From Trichopria drosophilae (Eukaryota; Arthropoda; Insecta; Hymenoptera; Diapriidae), in assembly GCA_030407085.1 (NCBI GenBank), contig CM059582.1:155148501-155212500 (forward strand): a DNA stretch of 64,000 nt, written 5' to 3'. This document shows positions 1-10,120 of this stretch, in pieces; position 1 is the stretch's first letter; every line of letters begins with the position of its first letter. Under the pieces are notes generated by a model. The model was not told where the DNA came from. It made no database searches and worked only from the letters and a program-made list of their open reading frames with translations. The translations under genes and the position numbers were made by a program.

Positions 1-1651
1 CATTTTGCAAAAACTTAAAAATATGGAATGTTATATTTTATAGGTTAGTTTTTTACTAATTCCTTTTCCGCGCCTTTCAATGGTTTCAATTGACCGAAAA
101 TCGGAAATTAATTATTTCATAAAAATGCAAAAAACCTTCTCGCGTATATTCTGCTGAAACCAGACAGTATGGACATATTTCCAAGAGAAATCTTCACAAT
201 GTAGTTAAACATAAAAGTATGATTTCAGATAGTATTCTAGTTGATCAGAATAAATACTTTCTCTAAATTATTTGAATAATTATTCTTAAAGTAATATTAA
301 TATTGACGTAGTTTTAAAAATTTACATCTGTTTTAAAACTTTGGATCATTCTGGTTATAAGAATCATAATGGACTGAGAATATATGCATTTTGAAGAGGT
401 CCGTGTGAATATAAAAATCTTTTTATTTATAAGAATAGTGATAGGAATGTGAGGCATTGATGGGTGGAAGTCGATTTGTTGTCTTTTGCTGCTTCGCATT
501 GAGTTGCATCGGACGAGAAGCTCTGTATGCGATAACTGATAAGAACCTCAAGAAAATTATTATCTTATAAACTAGAATTGATCCCGACACGTGTCGTCAA
601 GCATTAGCGATTTCGCGCAATCTCACCAAGGGTCGTCGATAAATTTTGCCAGGCGTTTGAAAAGTTCTTGGCGTGGGAGGTTTCATGTTAGTGACGTCAT
701 TTTGCGTAGACAATGATTCTGAAATTTTTATTATTTTTCTGATGTAATAATTACACTATTTGTGGACTGCAAATCACAGTGCTCTGAGCATAATAATTTC
801 CTCATTATGAAAGAATAAAAGTAGTGACTTTTTGAAGTATTGTTTTCCTTCGGAGATTTAGAAATGAGTAAATTTTATTTTATTTTTATATATTTGTCAA
901 GAAATTAAAACAATTAGGAATATTAAGTATGTATGAAATTTATTTGTTATTTAAAGCAAAGAATTTGTAAGAAATGATGTCACATTATTGCTTAAATTTG
1001 CAAAAACTTAAAAAACACTTTGGCGTCTCATTAGTGCCGTCATTATTTGATCGTTACAGTGAAGCTTCCAAGAAGAGCTTCAATGAATGCATGAATATAT
1101 TATTATGGACTAATTGCAATGTACCAAGTGTTCGTTATCGAAATAAACTGAAATCATGTTCCCTTTTATTCGAAGATTCTCGGTATCGATAGGTCACGTT
1201 CTGGCAGGTGTCGACATTCTGGTGCATTGGGCGAGGGTAAGGGTAGAGCAGATACTTGTCTGAGGAACGACCATATTGTGGGGTCAGCAAAAAATACGAC
1301 ACGAACAAAAAGAATAGTCAATCGCGATTCGCTTAATTGACCATGCCATTGATGATGCACTCGGTCATTGTCAAGATCAAGTTCGTGGGTATCAGGAGGA
1401 CGATAATAATGATGGTACATGCCTCACCCAGTTGCAGAGTGCACGCGAATCACATTTTGCAATGGTACGCTTAGAACATTTTCCATGAAAATATATCTGT
1501 AGTTCTGATATTCATCACATATTTTCAAAAAATTTTAAAAATTATCTATATTTTAATATAATGTGTGAAAATAGATCACTTTACGAGTGCGGATCCAGCA
1601 GATGAGATCTTAAGTTCCTGATACTCTTTTGCAATGGTTTTAGCAATTTTT
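1..1651. other. AT-rich intergenic or intronic DNA, no supported gene
   Basis: No convincing gene is visible. Two patches are less AT-rich than their surroundings. Around 480-715 there is a 12-bp palindrome CGACACGTGTCG (585-596) centred on an E-box, and a TGACGTCA-like site near 692. Around 1195-1440 a minus-strand ATG frame of 84 codons (1166-1420) lies in mixed-composition DNA. That frame begins MYHHYYRPPDTHELD, matches no family I know, and is probably a chance frame, although a short exon cannot be excluded. The rest is ordinary AT-rich sequence. Confidence 0.6.
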
Positions 1652-1789
1652 GTGGGTTCGAGTCGAAAAACCGACAAATAAAAAAGCCGTCAGGTTAAAA
1701 AACCGACACATAAAAAAATAGACACATTGACAAGTGTACAGTCATTTTTTGAAGTGTCGGTTTTTTGACTGTCGGATTTTCGATTGTCA
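1652..1789 (-). repeat. CCGACA-module palindrome, copy A
   Basis: This is a foldback repeat whose two arms are built from alternating short modules. On the left are AAAAACCGACA, AAAAAGCCGTCA and AAAAAACCGACA. On the right are their complements, GTGTCGGTTTTTTGA and CTGTCGGATTTTCGA. The asymmetric centre (about 1710-1735, containing ATAAAAAAATAGACACAT) is the reverse complement of the centre in the copies at 7385-7554 and 7889-8118, so this copy is called minus relative to them. It is shorter and more decayed than the copy at 7889. No target-site duplication is clear. Confidence 0.75.
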
Positions 1790-4220
1790 TATCAAGTATA
1801 TATAGCGCTTAAACCATAAAAGAAATTAAAATTAGATATTGTAAAATTAATAAATATTTTTTAAATGTATATAATTTTGTTATATGATAAGTATATTTGT
1901 GCATAATTTCATAACTGTGTGGTTATCTGTATGCTTTGTAAATGTCGTTAACACTAAAAAATCAATATTTTTTCAGTTTATGGCTTTTTTCAGAGAAGTG
2001 CCCATGACTACTAATGTTTAAACCATTTTTATTGTTAGAAATTAGGAACTCTTCGAAGTCAAGTTCAAGACATGAAGATCTATATTTTATGACCTAAAGA
2101 AGAGAGAGAAGCCTCGTTGATTTTCGCATTATTGTCATTTTTAAGAACAATACAAAGTTTTTAAAAATTCATGATAATGGGTAATCTTTGGAGTTAACTT
2201 GAAGACATTGAAAACTAAATTCCAAGACCTATCAAAAATGCAGAACACTAATAGAAGTCAGCCAGACATGATTATCAGTTTCTTTGTTAACAAAAATGAA
2301 AAACGTCCAAAAACTTCTGCAAGAGATTATAAATCGAACGTGAAAGTTGTATAATTTGCTAAAAAATGTTAGTACATAAAATATTGCTAACTTCTGCGTA
2401 CAATCAGTCAGCTAATCATTTGTTAAATTATAATTTTAAAAAATACTAAAACTGTTAAAAAAGGAATCATGAATTGCAAATCTCATCTGAAATCCACTAG
2501 AACTCAACTTATAAAATGATTTTTTACCTTCACGTATAGGATTTAAATGAAGTAAGTAATATTATAAGAAAAATATATTATTTGCCACTACAAAAATTTA
2601 TCCATTTAATGTAACTTTTTTAGAGAAATGTAGAATTTACTAATCAACATTTTTTATTGTAATTATTGCATTCGTCAACCCATTGAAGTAGATGAAAACA
2701 CGAAATGATTATTATATTATTTTTTGAAATTACTTACCCCTACATATGTTGCAGTGAAAATTGACCTATTTGTCTCAATTTGAAGCAGTGAAACTTCCTG
2801 TGAAACAGTGAATATTCGCTGATTTTCCTTGAAAAAGAAGTCACTTTTTCAAAATAGTGGCTTACTCACTTTCATGAAGTTATTCCATTAGTGACTCAAT
2901 TTTCACTCCATAAATAATGAATTATTTTTAAAATTGTTTAAATTCACAAGTTACTTTATAAAACATTGCTTATATTTATGGGAGGCTTGAATCAGGAAGT
3001 ATTCTTCATTCGAAGGATATGAAATCAGTGCCTCGACCAATGAGTCATTGTCGAGGTCAGGGCGATATCACTCAACTGAGTCCTCAACGGTCGCGACTGC
3101 AATTCTCAATTTTATGAATGTCAAGTTGATGTAACACTTTTCATCAATAATCGAAACACTCAAATTGTAACATATTCGAATAATCCCTAATAAATGTTTA
3201 TTCGGGAGAACTAAACTTAATTGTTAATGCATTTAGTGACTTCCGGGTTTATAGCGTAGTTTTTATCTTCTGGTAAATTAATCAAATATATTTTGGTATA
3301 CTTCTTGAAAACCAGTAATCGAGTGCGTTTAAAATCTGTCGAGAAGTAATTGACCGAGGCATTTAAAGTAGATTGTTATCAATTAACCAGTATGTCTTTA
3401 TTAGTGTCGCACTCTCTATAATCACACTTAAAATAAACAAAACAAAAGAAACGTAGCAGTAAATTGGTACGTTTTATATGTACGGTTTATAGTTCGCTAA
3501 TGAAAATACGGATTATGAAAATAATATTATCCTTGATCGACATCTTTTTTATTGAGTTATTTGTTTCATTTAGACGTAGTCTACAAATCTGTAGTTAGCT
3601 GTAATACATGAAAGTATTTGTTAATTTCGACACGTTGTTTTCCGCACGTAATGTTTTTGTTCGCTTCTTTTATTCATTTACTTTTCGTAATTATCACAAT
3701 TATTGAACGCATCGACCATGTCGACCTCGCTTTTTATGTGCTAGAAGACAAGATCGACTTGAGTAATAACTACTCGTGTCAAATTATCGTTCTTCACTTG
3801 TAATTACATGAAGAGTGGTGTGAATTAAACCGTTCATCGAGTACATTAGCTTGTACAATGAAAATATTTTCCCATCAAAATTACCAGGTCTTTCCTGAAG
3901 TCGAGGGTATCAGAATATTTTCAGTTTTTAGTACACGTAATTTTTGAACGTTTTTCTTACATTAAAAAAATATTTTTTTTAACATTTTCAAAAAACAGTT
4001 CAAATTAACCATTTTTTTTCCAAAATGAAAAGAGTACGTTTGTTAACATCTGCTCAGTTTCTCGAGTAAAAACAATTGTTTTTAATTTTTGAAACATGCC
4101 TTTTCTACTAGTTTCAAGTGTTCTCTATCGATTTCCGGTGAGAAATTTCCCAAAAACAAACGATTGGTCATGCATAAATTTATCAAAATAAAAGTGTCGA
4201 GATTTTTAGGCCATTCTTTT
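1790..4220. other. AT-rich non-coding stretch
   Basis: No gene, tRNA or clean transposon end is visible. Stretches near 2770-2900 carry short CACTTT/AAAGTG words like those of the MITE at 38728-38924, but I found no matching terminal repeats. A hairpin at 3031-3056 is annotated separately. The 61-codon frame near 3618 lies in AT-rich DNA, does not start with ATG, and is not supported as a gene. Confidence 0.6.
3031..3056. repeat. Near-perfect palindrome centred on an AP-1-like site
   Basis: CCTCGAC, CAATGAGTCATTG and TCGAGG form a hairpin of about 12 bp per arm, broken only by one extra C in the left arm. Its centre is ATGAGTCAT, which contains the AP-1 (Jun/Fos) core TGAGTCA. A further TGAGTC lies about 35 bases downstream. 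Whether it works as a binding site or is a chance palindrome cannot be told from sequence alone. Confidence 0.45.
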
Positions 4221-4857
4221 AATTTTTCATGATTTTCTACACTGAAACGGATTATAATCAATGAAATTCGTTAAAAATGATCCCGATTGTTGAACATAAA
4301 TAATATGTCAGTAGAATATTTTTTAGCAATGGCCAATTCAAAATGGCCACATAACGAAACATATATTTATTTTAAATTATTCATTCTTTGAAATAGAGAC
4401 CAAAGAGAGTTTTTATTTAATTTTATAATGATAATATAAATATTCACTGGTTATGTACGCAGATTATAAAAATAAAAAATGGCGGATTTGTGACGGCGAC
4501 CTATGTTAATTTTATATCTTACATGCAGTGTTGTTGCTTGCATCTGTTTCAAAGTTGAACATATATGTCAGATAATTACGAATAATATACATATTCAGAG
4601 CTGAAAAGATCAAAATGGTGGATAAATTATGGCCTCCGATACACGTCATCAATATGAAACTAAAAAAACATTGTATGTTCTCTATTTCAAGGGATTATTC
4701 TGAATAAATTTATTTCTTTTCGTGGACATTTGGGGTCAGCGATTGCGTCTAAAAAATATTCTACCACAATATTATTTATGTTCAACGATTTGAATCATTT
4801 TTTATGTATGCATTTTATTGATAATCCGTTTCAGTGTAGAAAATTATGAAAAATTTG
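4221..4857. mobile_element. Foldback (inverted-arm) element of about 637 bp
   Basis: The left arm (from about 4223 to 4405) is repeated in reverse complement as the right arm (about 4675 to 4857). Shared landmarks, read in left-arm sense, are TTTTCTACACTGAAACGGAT, GTTGAACATAAATAATAT, GTAGAATATTTTTTAG and TTGAAATAGAGA. The arms carry several small indels, so the element is not recent. The centre holds ATGGCGGA and ATGGTGGA words shared with the TTAA foldback elements elsewhere in the window. A TTAA sits at the left edge (4219-4222) but I see no matching TTAA on the right. There is no coding capacity. Confidence 0.75.
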
Positions 4858-6177
4858 GTAGTAGATTCTATAATCGCAATGTTAGCACCACCTTTCTTTA
4901 ATAAAATTCATAATAATTTTATAATTAGAGTGAAAACACACGGAAAAAAGGTTTTTTTCCTACAAAACATTTAACGGCTCCATTTTTATGAAATAATTTA
5001 TAAACTTGTTGACTAGAATTTAAAAAATGTCTATTCAAACTTTGTAAATAATATTTTAAAGTGGGATGTGCATCATGTCATATAAAACAATAGAGTGAAA
5101 ACGACTATATCTACAATATCCGCTGCTGGTGGTGTACTATTCTCTTGTCGAGATTCTTGACGTTGCGGTCGTAAATTCTTCTCCTCTTGTGATTAGGTCG
5201 TGTTCGTATAGATGTTATGAAAAAAAATCTCGTTTTCAGTTTTCTCACAAATATTTGTCTCGTAATAGTCTTGAAACGTGTTTATTTATTTATTAATTAC
5301 TTATTATTACATTTTAGTGAATAAATACGCTGTATACATCGAATAAATGTGATGTATAAGAGTAAATTTAAAAATTTTTTGTATAAACCAACCGAGATTA
5401 TCAACTGTTTGTATCTAAAAACAAGGTAGTTTAATGCAACCCTAACAAAAAAATAAATCCAAATTAAAAATAGAAGAAAACAACATATAAGAAACATTAA
5501 ATTAATTATCAAACATGTAGTTACTTGTTTTCTAAATTTCTTAGACCGAAAATTCACTCTTTCTGGAGTGAAACATGAGACACTCTAGTAAGTGTGAATT
5601 TCGAAATTTTTGTAGGGACTACGTTTATCAAGATAATTTCATTGTATTAGACGTTGTTTTCTTATATCATATAAATGAATTGCAGTAAATATTCCGAATA
5701 ATGTAAACGCGATATGCTATTTTCACTTAACCTCGATTTTAACGCAGCGTTATTAATACTGGTTAATAAATAACCAGTCTTTTGCATCAACTCTGGAACA
5801 AGTCATCGGATACATATATAGTAAAGGGAAATGGAGGAAAAGTTGCGCTAACAGCGTTAAGCAATCTTGATTTCAGGCGCCGCCCGCGCGCAGAATACGC
5901 GACTACGAACTACACCGCCCATTATAGTGACGTCACACTTCCGGGACGTTGTCCTTCCTCGACATACCTTGGAAACCGTGAGCGTGTCGAAGACATTTAA
6001 AGCTCTGACTTTATTCAAACCTTAATTGGAATGTTGCGGAAACCACGTGATGTACGTGCCTTGTCTTCTCTTCCCAAAAAATCTCTAAATTTCTTCGAGT
6101 GAAATTTCACTCCAAAAAGAGTGACTTTTTGCTCTGAAAGAGTGCGATATCACTCAAAAAATTCTGAAAAATTATTT
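4858..6177. other. AT-rich stretch with one CpG-rich patch
   Basis: No gene is supported. The patch at about 5850-5995 stands out. It has GCGCCGCCCGCGCGCAG (NRF-1-like GCGC content), several CpGs and a perfect 10-bp CRE palindrome GTGACGTCAC (5927-5936), preceded by a TTTCAG that would serve as a splice acceptor. It could be a short exon, a promoter fragment or a decayed GC-rich repeat. The 72-codon frame over it has no recognisable domain. CACTC/GAGTG-rich sequence at 6090-6160 leads into the next element. Confidence 0.5.
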
Positions 6178-6877
6178 TTAAGGGGAGGGTACTCCCAAAA
6201 ACTCAGCTCTATGAAATATAACTTTAAAAAAGTTGAAAAAATTACTTCTTTAGTAATTTTTGACGTGGATTTCAGTGGTGCTAGAATAAAAAGTGAAAAA
6301 TTTGTTATATGAAAAAAATGGACTTTTTAAAAATCCATCCATAATTATTTAGAAAATGTATTTTTACATTCACCATAATTTTTTTTGAATTTTTAAATTA
6401 ATTTAGAAAAATGTAGAAGCATTTTTTCAAAAAAAAATTGTTTTCGCTCTAATATGTGGGTGTCAGAAAAATTATTTCTAGAGCAATTTTTAACGTGGAA
6501 TTTAGTGGTACTAGAATAAAAAATGTGAACATTGTTTTTGACCATTAAAAAAATAGTTTGCTTCCATAACAAAATTATTTTTGCGAAAAAAATGGAATTT
6601 TTTAAAATCCGTCCGTAATTATTTAGAAAATGTGTTTTTATGTTCACCATAATTTTTTTGAATTTTTAAATTAATTTAGAAAAATGTAGATTCATTTTTT
6701 CAAAAACGCAACTTATTTTTCGCCTTAAAATCTTCGGGACAAGCATGACTTTTCCACTTTTTTTTTGACACTACTGTGTTCCTCGTCAAAAATTACCAAA
6801 GAAATATTTTTTCAAATTTTTTAAAGTTGTTTAAAGGATTTCGTAGAACTGATTTGGCTGGTGAACCCTCCCCTTAA
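6178..6877. mobile_element. TTAA-flanked foldback element with internal duplication
   Basis: The element starts TTAAGGGGAGGGT (6178) and ends ACCCTCCCCTTAA (6877), so both ends carry TTAA followed by a perfect 9-bp GGGGAGGGT terminal repeat. Similarity continues inward, with AGTTCTACGAAA-like and GGTAATTTTTGACG-like blocks in both arms. A TTAA target is typical of piggyBac-type transposition, but the GGGG ends differ from the classic CCC ends, so the superfamily is inferred only. Inside, a block from about 6253-6430 is repeated at about 6483-6708 with about 44 extra bases in the second unit. No transposase is present, so it is non-autonomous. Confidence 0.8.
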
Positions 6878-7384
6878 AGTATACAAGAAATTTCGAGAGC
6901 AGAATGCAGACACGTCAATGTGTCAATCTATCGGTAAAAGATTCCGGTTTGCATTTTTGTACATCCGACTTAAGGCTTGTATTCTAAAAATGTAGAATTT
7001 ATTTTAGTAAGATGTAGTAAATATCTGCACGTTACGAGTAACGACTAACATCTCAAACCAGGCACTTTTCTAATAAACACGTTCTTTGTATAGGAATAAA
7101 TCACATGCTTAAATGATAGCATGCTAGAACTTGAGGTCCTGTAAAGCAATTTGTTACAGTAAATATTTGTTAGTTATTTCCAAGCAATTTATTATCTTCA
7201 TTGGAGAGAATTATGTAAATGGGTGGGACAACTAGCTTATAATAAAGTCGTATTTATTGTGTACAACAGCATGAATCTTAAATAGAATTCTTTGTTGGTC
7301 ATATTATGTGGACCTTAAATAAACAACAAGCCAAGTAGGTTCACATATTTTTGTTGTTTTACTGAATTATTGTAGAAAATAAAA
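6878..7384. other. AT-rich non-coding spacer
   Basis: Unique-looking AT-rich sequence between two repeats. I see no gene, no promoter and no repeat ends here. Confidence 0.6.
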
Positions 7385-7554
7385 GTGAGCGGGTCGAAAA
7401 ACCGACAAATCCAAAAGCCGACAGTTCAAAAAATGCCTGTCCTCCTGACGATGTGTTTATTTTTTTAAGTGACGTCTTTTTGACTGTCAATTTTTTGACT
7501 CTCGGTTTTTTGACCTGTCGGTATTATGATTTGTTGGTTTTTCGACCCGCACCC
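7385..7554 (+). repeat. CCGACA-module palindrome, copy B
   Basis: The left end GCGGGTCGAAAAACCGACAA and the right end TTGTTGGTTTTTCGACCCGC form inverted arms. Further modules (AAAAGCCGACAG on the left; CTGTCGGTATTATGA, CTCGGTTTTTTGA on the right) repeat every 14-16 bases. The central asymmetric segment (about 7432-7470, containing CTGTCCTCCTGACGATGTGT) is almost identical to that of copy C, 500 bp downstream. It is AT-rich, non-coding, and has no visible target duplication. Confidence 0.8.
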
Positions 7555-7888
7555 AAATACAATGTTACATAAATTAGAACAATACTTTCCTCGACAACTA
7601 TAACGATTCACGACAAAACTCGATAACCATCTCTCAATTTTCCATTTGGAAGTAGGATTTCATGATTCTAGTGGCAATCAGTGGAACGCATTCTCATGAA
7701 TATATATTTTTTTAAAGTTATTTTGTTTTAAGTATAATTAGTAAATTTCTCGACTGTATGTTTTAAAATTTCAAATAAATAGTAGCGGTTTAATTCAGTC
7801 ACCATAATAAATAAAAATTTTTATTCATTCTTTATGCCAAAGTCAGAAATCGTATGTAAGAGAAAACGATGGCATATACCCTTATACC

Positions 7889-8118
7889 GGTGCAGGTCGA
7901 AAAACCGACAAATCAAAAAGCCGACAGGTGGAAAAACCGACAATCGAAAAGCCGACAGTTAAAAAACCGACGATTCACAAAAAGGCTGTCCTCCTGACGA
8001 TGTGTCTATTTTTTTATGTTTTGCCTTTTTGACTGTCGGTTTTTTTACTGTCAGCTATATGAATGTCGGTTTTTTGACCTGTCGGCTTTTTGATTTGTCG
8101 GTTTTTCGACCCGCACCC
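7889..8118 (+). repeat. CCGACA-module palindrome, copy C (most complete)
   Basis: This is the clearest member of the family. The left arm has five successive modules in alternation: AAAAACCGACA, AAAAAGCCGACA, GAAAAACCGACA, GAAAAGCCGACA and AAAAAACCGACG. The right arm has the complementary series ending CTGTCGGCTTTTTGA, TTGTCGGTTTTTCGACC. Termini read GGTGCAGGTCGAAAAACCG and its near complement ending CGACCCGCACC. The centre carries CTGTCCTCCTGACGATGTGT, as in copy B. The regular 14-16 base period within each arm is unusual for a transposon terminal repeat. No open reading frame. Confidence 0.85.
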
Positions 8119-8599
8119 CTTTTTTTATTATTATTAAATTTTAGTAATTTTTATTATATTATAAATAAATAAAAAATAGAATTATTAAAATTGATTAATT
8201 CAAGCCTTGGATCAGGCTGTAAAAAATATGTAGAGTAAATTGATACAAATATCGTATTGTCTATATTATTTTGAACGATTTAAAATCGTCAAAATAACAC
8301 TGATTTAATGTCCATTATATATAAGAAAAATAAACGATTTTACTTGCGTAAAGTAAACAAAGTAAACAATGTTAAATTTACGCTACACTGATTGTATAAT
8401 TAAAAGTTGTAAAAATGTGAGTTCTTTTTTTTAATTTTAGACATCGATTTATGCCATAAAAAATCATAACTTTTTAAGAACTCTTTAGAAGTAAATAACT
8501 TAATTAGTTCAATTAAATGAATCTTTATGTTATTTACCTTTGGAGCCCTTTTTTTTTGTTTTAGCATAAAATACACATTATTCATGTACGGACTACGTA
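8119..8599. other. AT-rich non-coding spacer
   Basis: Very AT-rich sequence with no supported feature. The 61-codon minus-strand frame (8400-8585) is a low-complexity, Lys/Asn-rich chance frame. Confidence 0.6.
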
Positions 8600-8662
8600 T
8601 TAAGAGGTCAGTCTACTTTAGACACTCGAAAAAAGATTGTCTAAAGTAGACTGACTCCTTAA
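8600..8662. repeat. 63-bp TTAA-ended hairpin
   Basis: Arms GTCAGTCTACTTTAGAC (8607-8623) and its exact complement (8639-8655) are separated by a 15-base loop. The whole unit is bounded by TTAA at 8600-8603 and 8659-8662, and the outer TTAAGAG/TCCTTAA bases also nearly pair. It could be an extremely short derivative of a TTAA-target transposon, or the stem of a small hairpin RNA. No transposase-size element of the same family is present in the window. Confidence 0.75.
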
Positions 8663-8704
8663 ACTTTTAAGATTGGAATTCAATTTGAAAATTCCCATTT
8701 ACAA

Positions 8705-9140
8705 AATCCTATGACGTAATAAAAAATGGAAAAGGTTGCTTGAGGTCAAATTGGAAAACTGGCCCAATCTTCAACCCAATCATTCTGAAGGTAGTCATGA
8801 TCGTTCCTCGTTTATGAGGATTACTCGCTTCACGACCTTGACCCCTCCGTGCACTGTACTGCTCGATTTCCCAATTCCGTCTCTCCGACAATATTCCTTT
8901 GGGCGCGGTGTTCTTCCCGTTTTTCCTGTGATATAGTTTTGCACTTGTAGGGCGCGACAGGCAAATTGTGGTCGAGATCTTTGAGGAATTCAATTTATTT
9001 TCGTTTACATCACCGAAAGGGGTGATCAAATCTTCGTTTTGAAGCTAAACGTTTTTTCTGCTCTCACGGAAGCGTGCAATTTGAGACGAGGCTAGCTAGC
9101 GTCGGTTGTAATTAATTTATCGATTTGAAGGGCGAGGCGA
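8705..9140. other. Mixed-composition patch, unclassified
   Basis: GC content is clearly higher than in the flanks. A minus-strand frame of 106 codons (8709-9029) spans it but starts at TTG rather than ATG and has no known domain. Possible explanations are a non-coding exon, a conserved regulatory block or an old GC-rich insertion. I do not call a gene. AGCTAGCTAGCG-type words (about 9089-9102) and CTCTCACGGAAGCG are present but point to nothing specific. Confidence 0.35.
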
Positions 9141-9392
9141 AGACTGCATTTTATGCGCACATGGTTTACTGCTCCATTATTTTCAAAAAATGCTCTGCGA
9201 ACTTTGATGATTTGTACTTTGTTTAAAATATCCTTCTTGACGTTGAATGAAGATATACGAGGGAAAAATGAAAATGTGAAAGGCGAAAATGGCAAACAAT
9301 TTCTGCAGGCAAATATTAGTTGCGAAAAAAATGCATAAAAGTAAATAATTAGAGAATATATAAAATTTGTTACCATTTTCGCTAAAAATAAG

Positions 9393-9587
9393 GGCCGGTG
9401 AACAAAGTTCCGAAAATCAAAACTTCGAAAGACTAAATTTTTGATATTGCATGAGTCCAAGGTATTTTAATTTGCTTTCTTTTTCCCCAATTTTCATAGA
9501 CAAAGTAAAGAAAGTCACTATGGAGCCATGCTATATCGAAATTTTGGCCTTTCGGTGTCTTGATTTTCGGAACTTTGTTCCCCGGCC
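9393..9587. mobile_element. MITE-like inverted-repeat element, 195 bp
   Basis: Left end GGCCGGTGAACAAAGTTCCG (9393) and right end CGGAACTTTGTTCCCCGGCC (9587) are inverted copies. The match runs about 55 bp inward on each side (through GAAAATCAA, TTCGAAAG-like and TTGATAT-like blocks) with a handful of differences. The centre of about 85 bp is unique and non-coding. No convincing target duplication is seen. Modules such as TTCCGAAAATCAA recall the CCGAAA-type modules at 19005-19154 and 24044-24233. The minus-strand 122-codon frame overlapping its left end is not supported as a gene. Confidence 0.8.
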
Positions 9588-10078
9588 AAAATAAGTTTCA
9601 AGCGTGACGTCAACACTATCTGAAACGTATAAGTTAGGAATTAAAAATATTAAAAATGACTGAATTTAGTATGATTGGCAAATAGTAGAAGGTTGGGCAG
9701 TTTTTGTTAATGAATTCTTTAACTTAATTTGAACTTAGCATCCTTATAACTCTTTTTTCGTTTATATAACATTTAAATAATTTTTTAATGAGATATGGTT
9801 CATGTCAGATATTTCGTGGCATTATCAAGCGAGCCAACTTAACTTTCAGTTAGAAATGATTCATTTAATGAGAATTAAATATGAGTATGTGGATTCTCAA
9901 CATTTTTTAATGGGCTTTTTGTAAAAATATGAATTTCTGCGTAAGTTTCAAAATCATAGTTAAAATAATATTTTCAAGTTCTAACCATAACTTTTTGGCA
10001 TTTTTGATGCTCTAAAATTTTGCATAAAATGTAGAACAATAGCCTTTGTACTAATAAGAAGTTTCTTTAAAAATAAAC
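9588..10078. other. AT-rich non-coding spacer
   Basis: No gene or repeat ends seen; plain AT-rich sequence. Confidence 0.6.
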
Positions 10079-10120
10079 GGTGCAGGTCGAAAAACCGTCA
10101 AATCAAAAAGCCGACAGGCC
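10079..10120 (+). repeat. CCGACA-module palindrome, truncated copy D
   Basis: GGTGCAGGTCGAAAAACCG followed by AAATCAAAAAGCCGACAGG matches the left end of the copy at 7889 with one substitution. The match stops after two modules, where unrelated sequence begins (CCTAGTTC, then the GCGTAAAAT-type repeat). Only a left end survives. The break may mark insertion of, or replacement by, the neighbouring repeat. Confidence 0.75.

Noticed and set aside
1651..1665. GGTTCGAGTC resembling a tRNA B box
   Set aside because: It lies at the edge of the CCGACA palindrome, with no A box or cloverleaf around it.
7385..8118. Regularly spaced short repeats suggestive of a CRISPR array
   Set aside because: Modules are about 15 bases with no unique spacers, arranged as inverted arms, in a eukaryotic context.
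8709..9029. 106-codon minus-strand open frame
   Set aside because: Non-ATG start, no domain, overlapped by another frame; composition alone explains it.
9092..9460. 122-codon minus-strand open frame
   Set aside because: Low-complexity Phe/Ser/Ile-rich, non-ATG start, and it runs into the inverted-repeat element at 9393.
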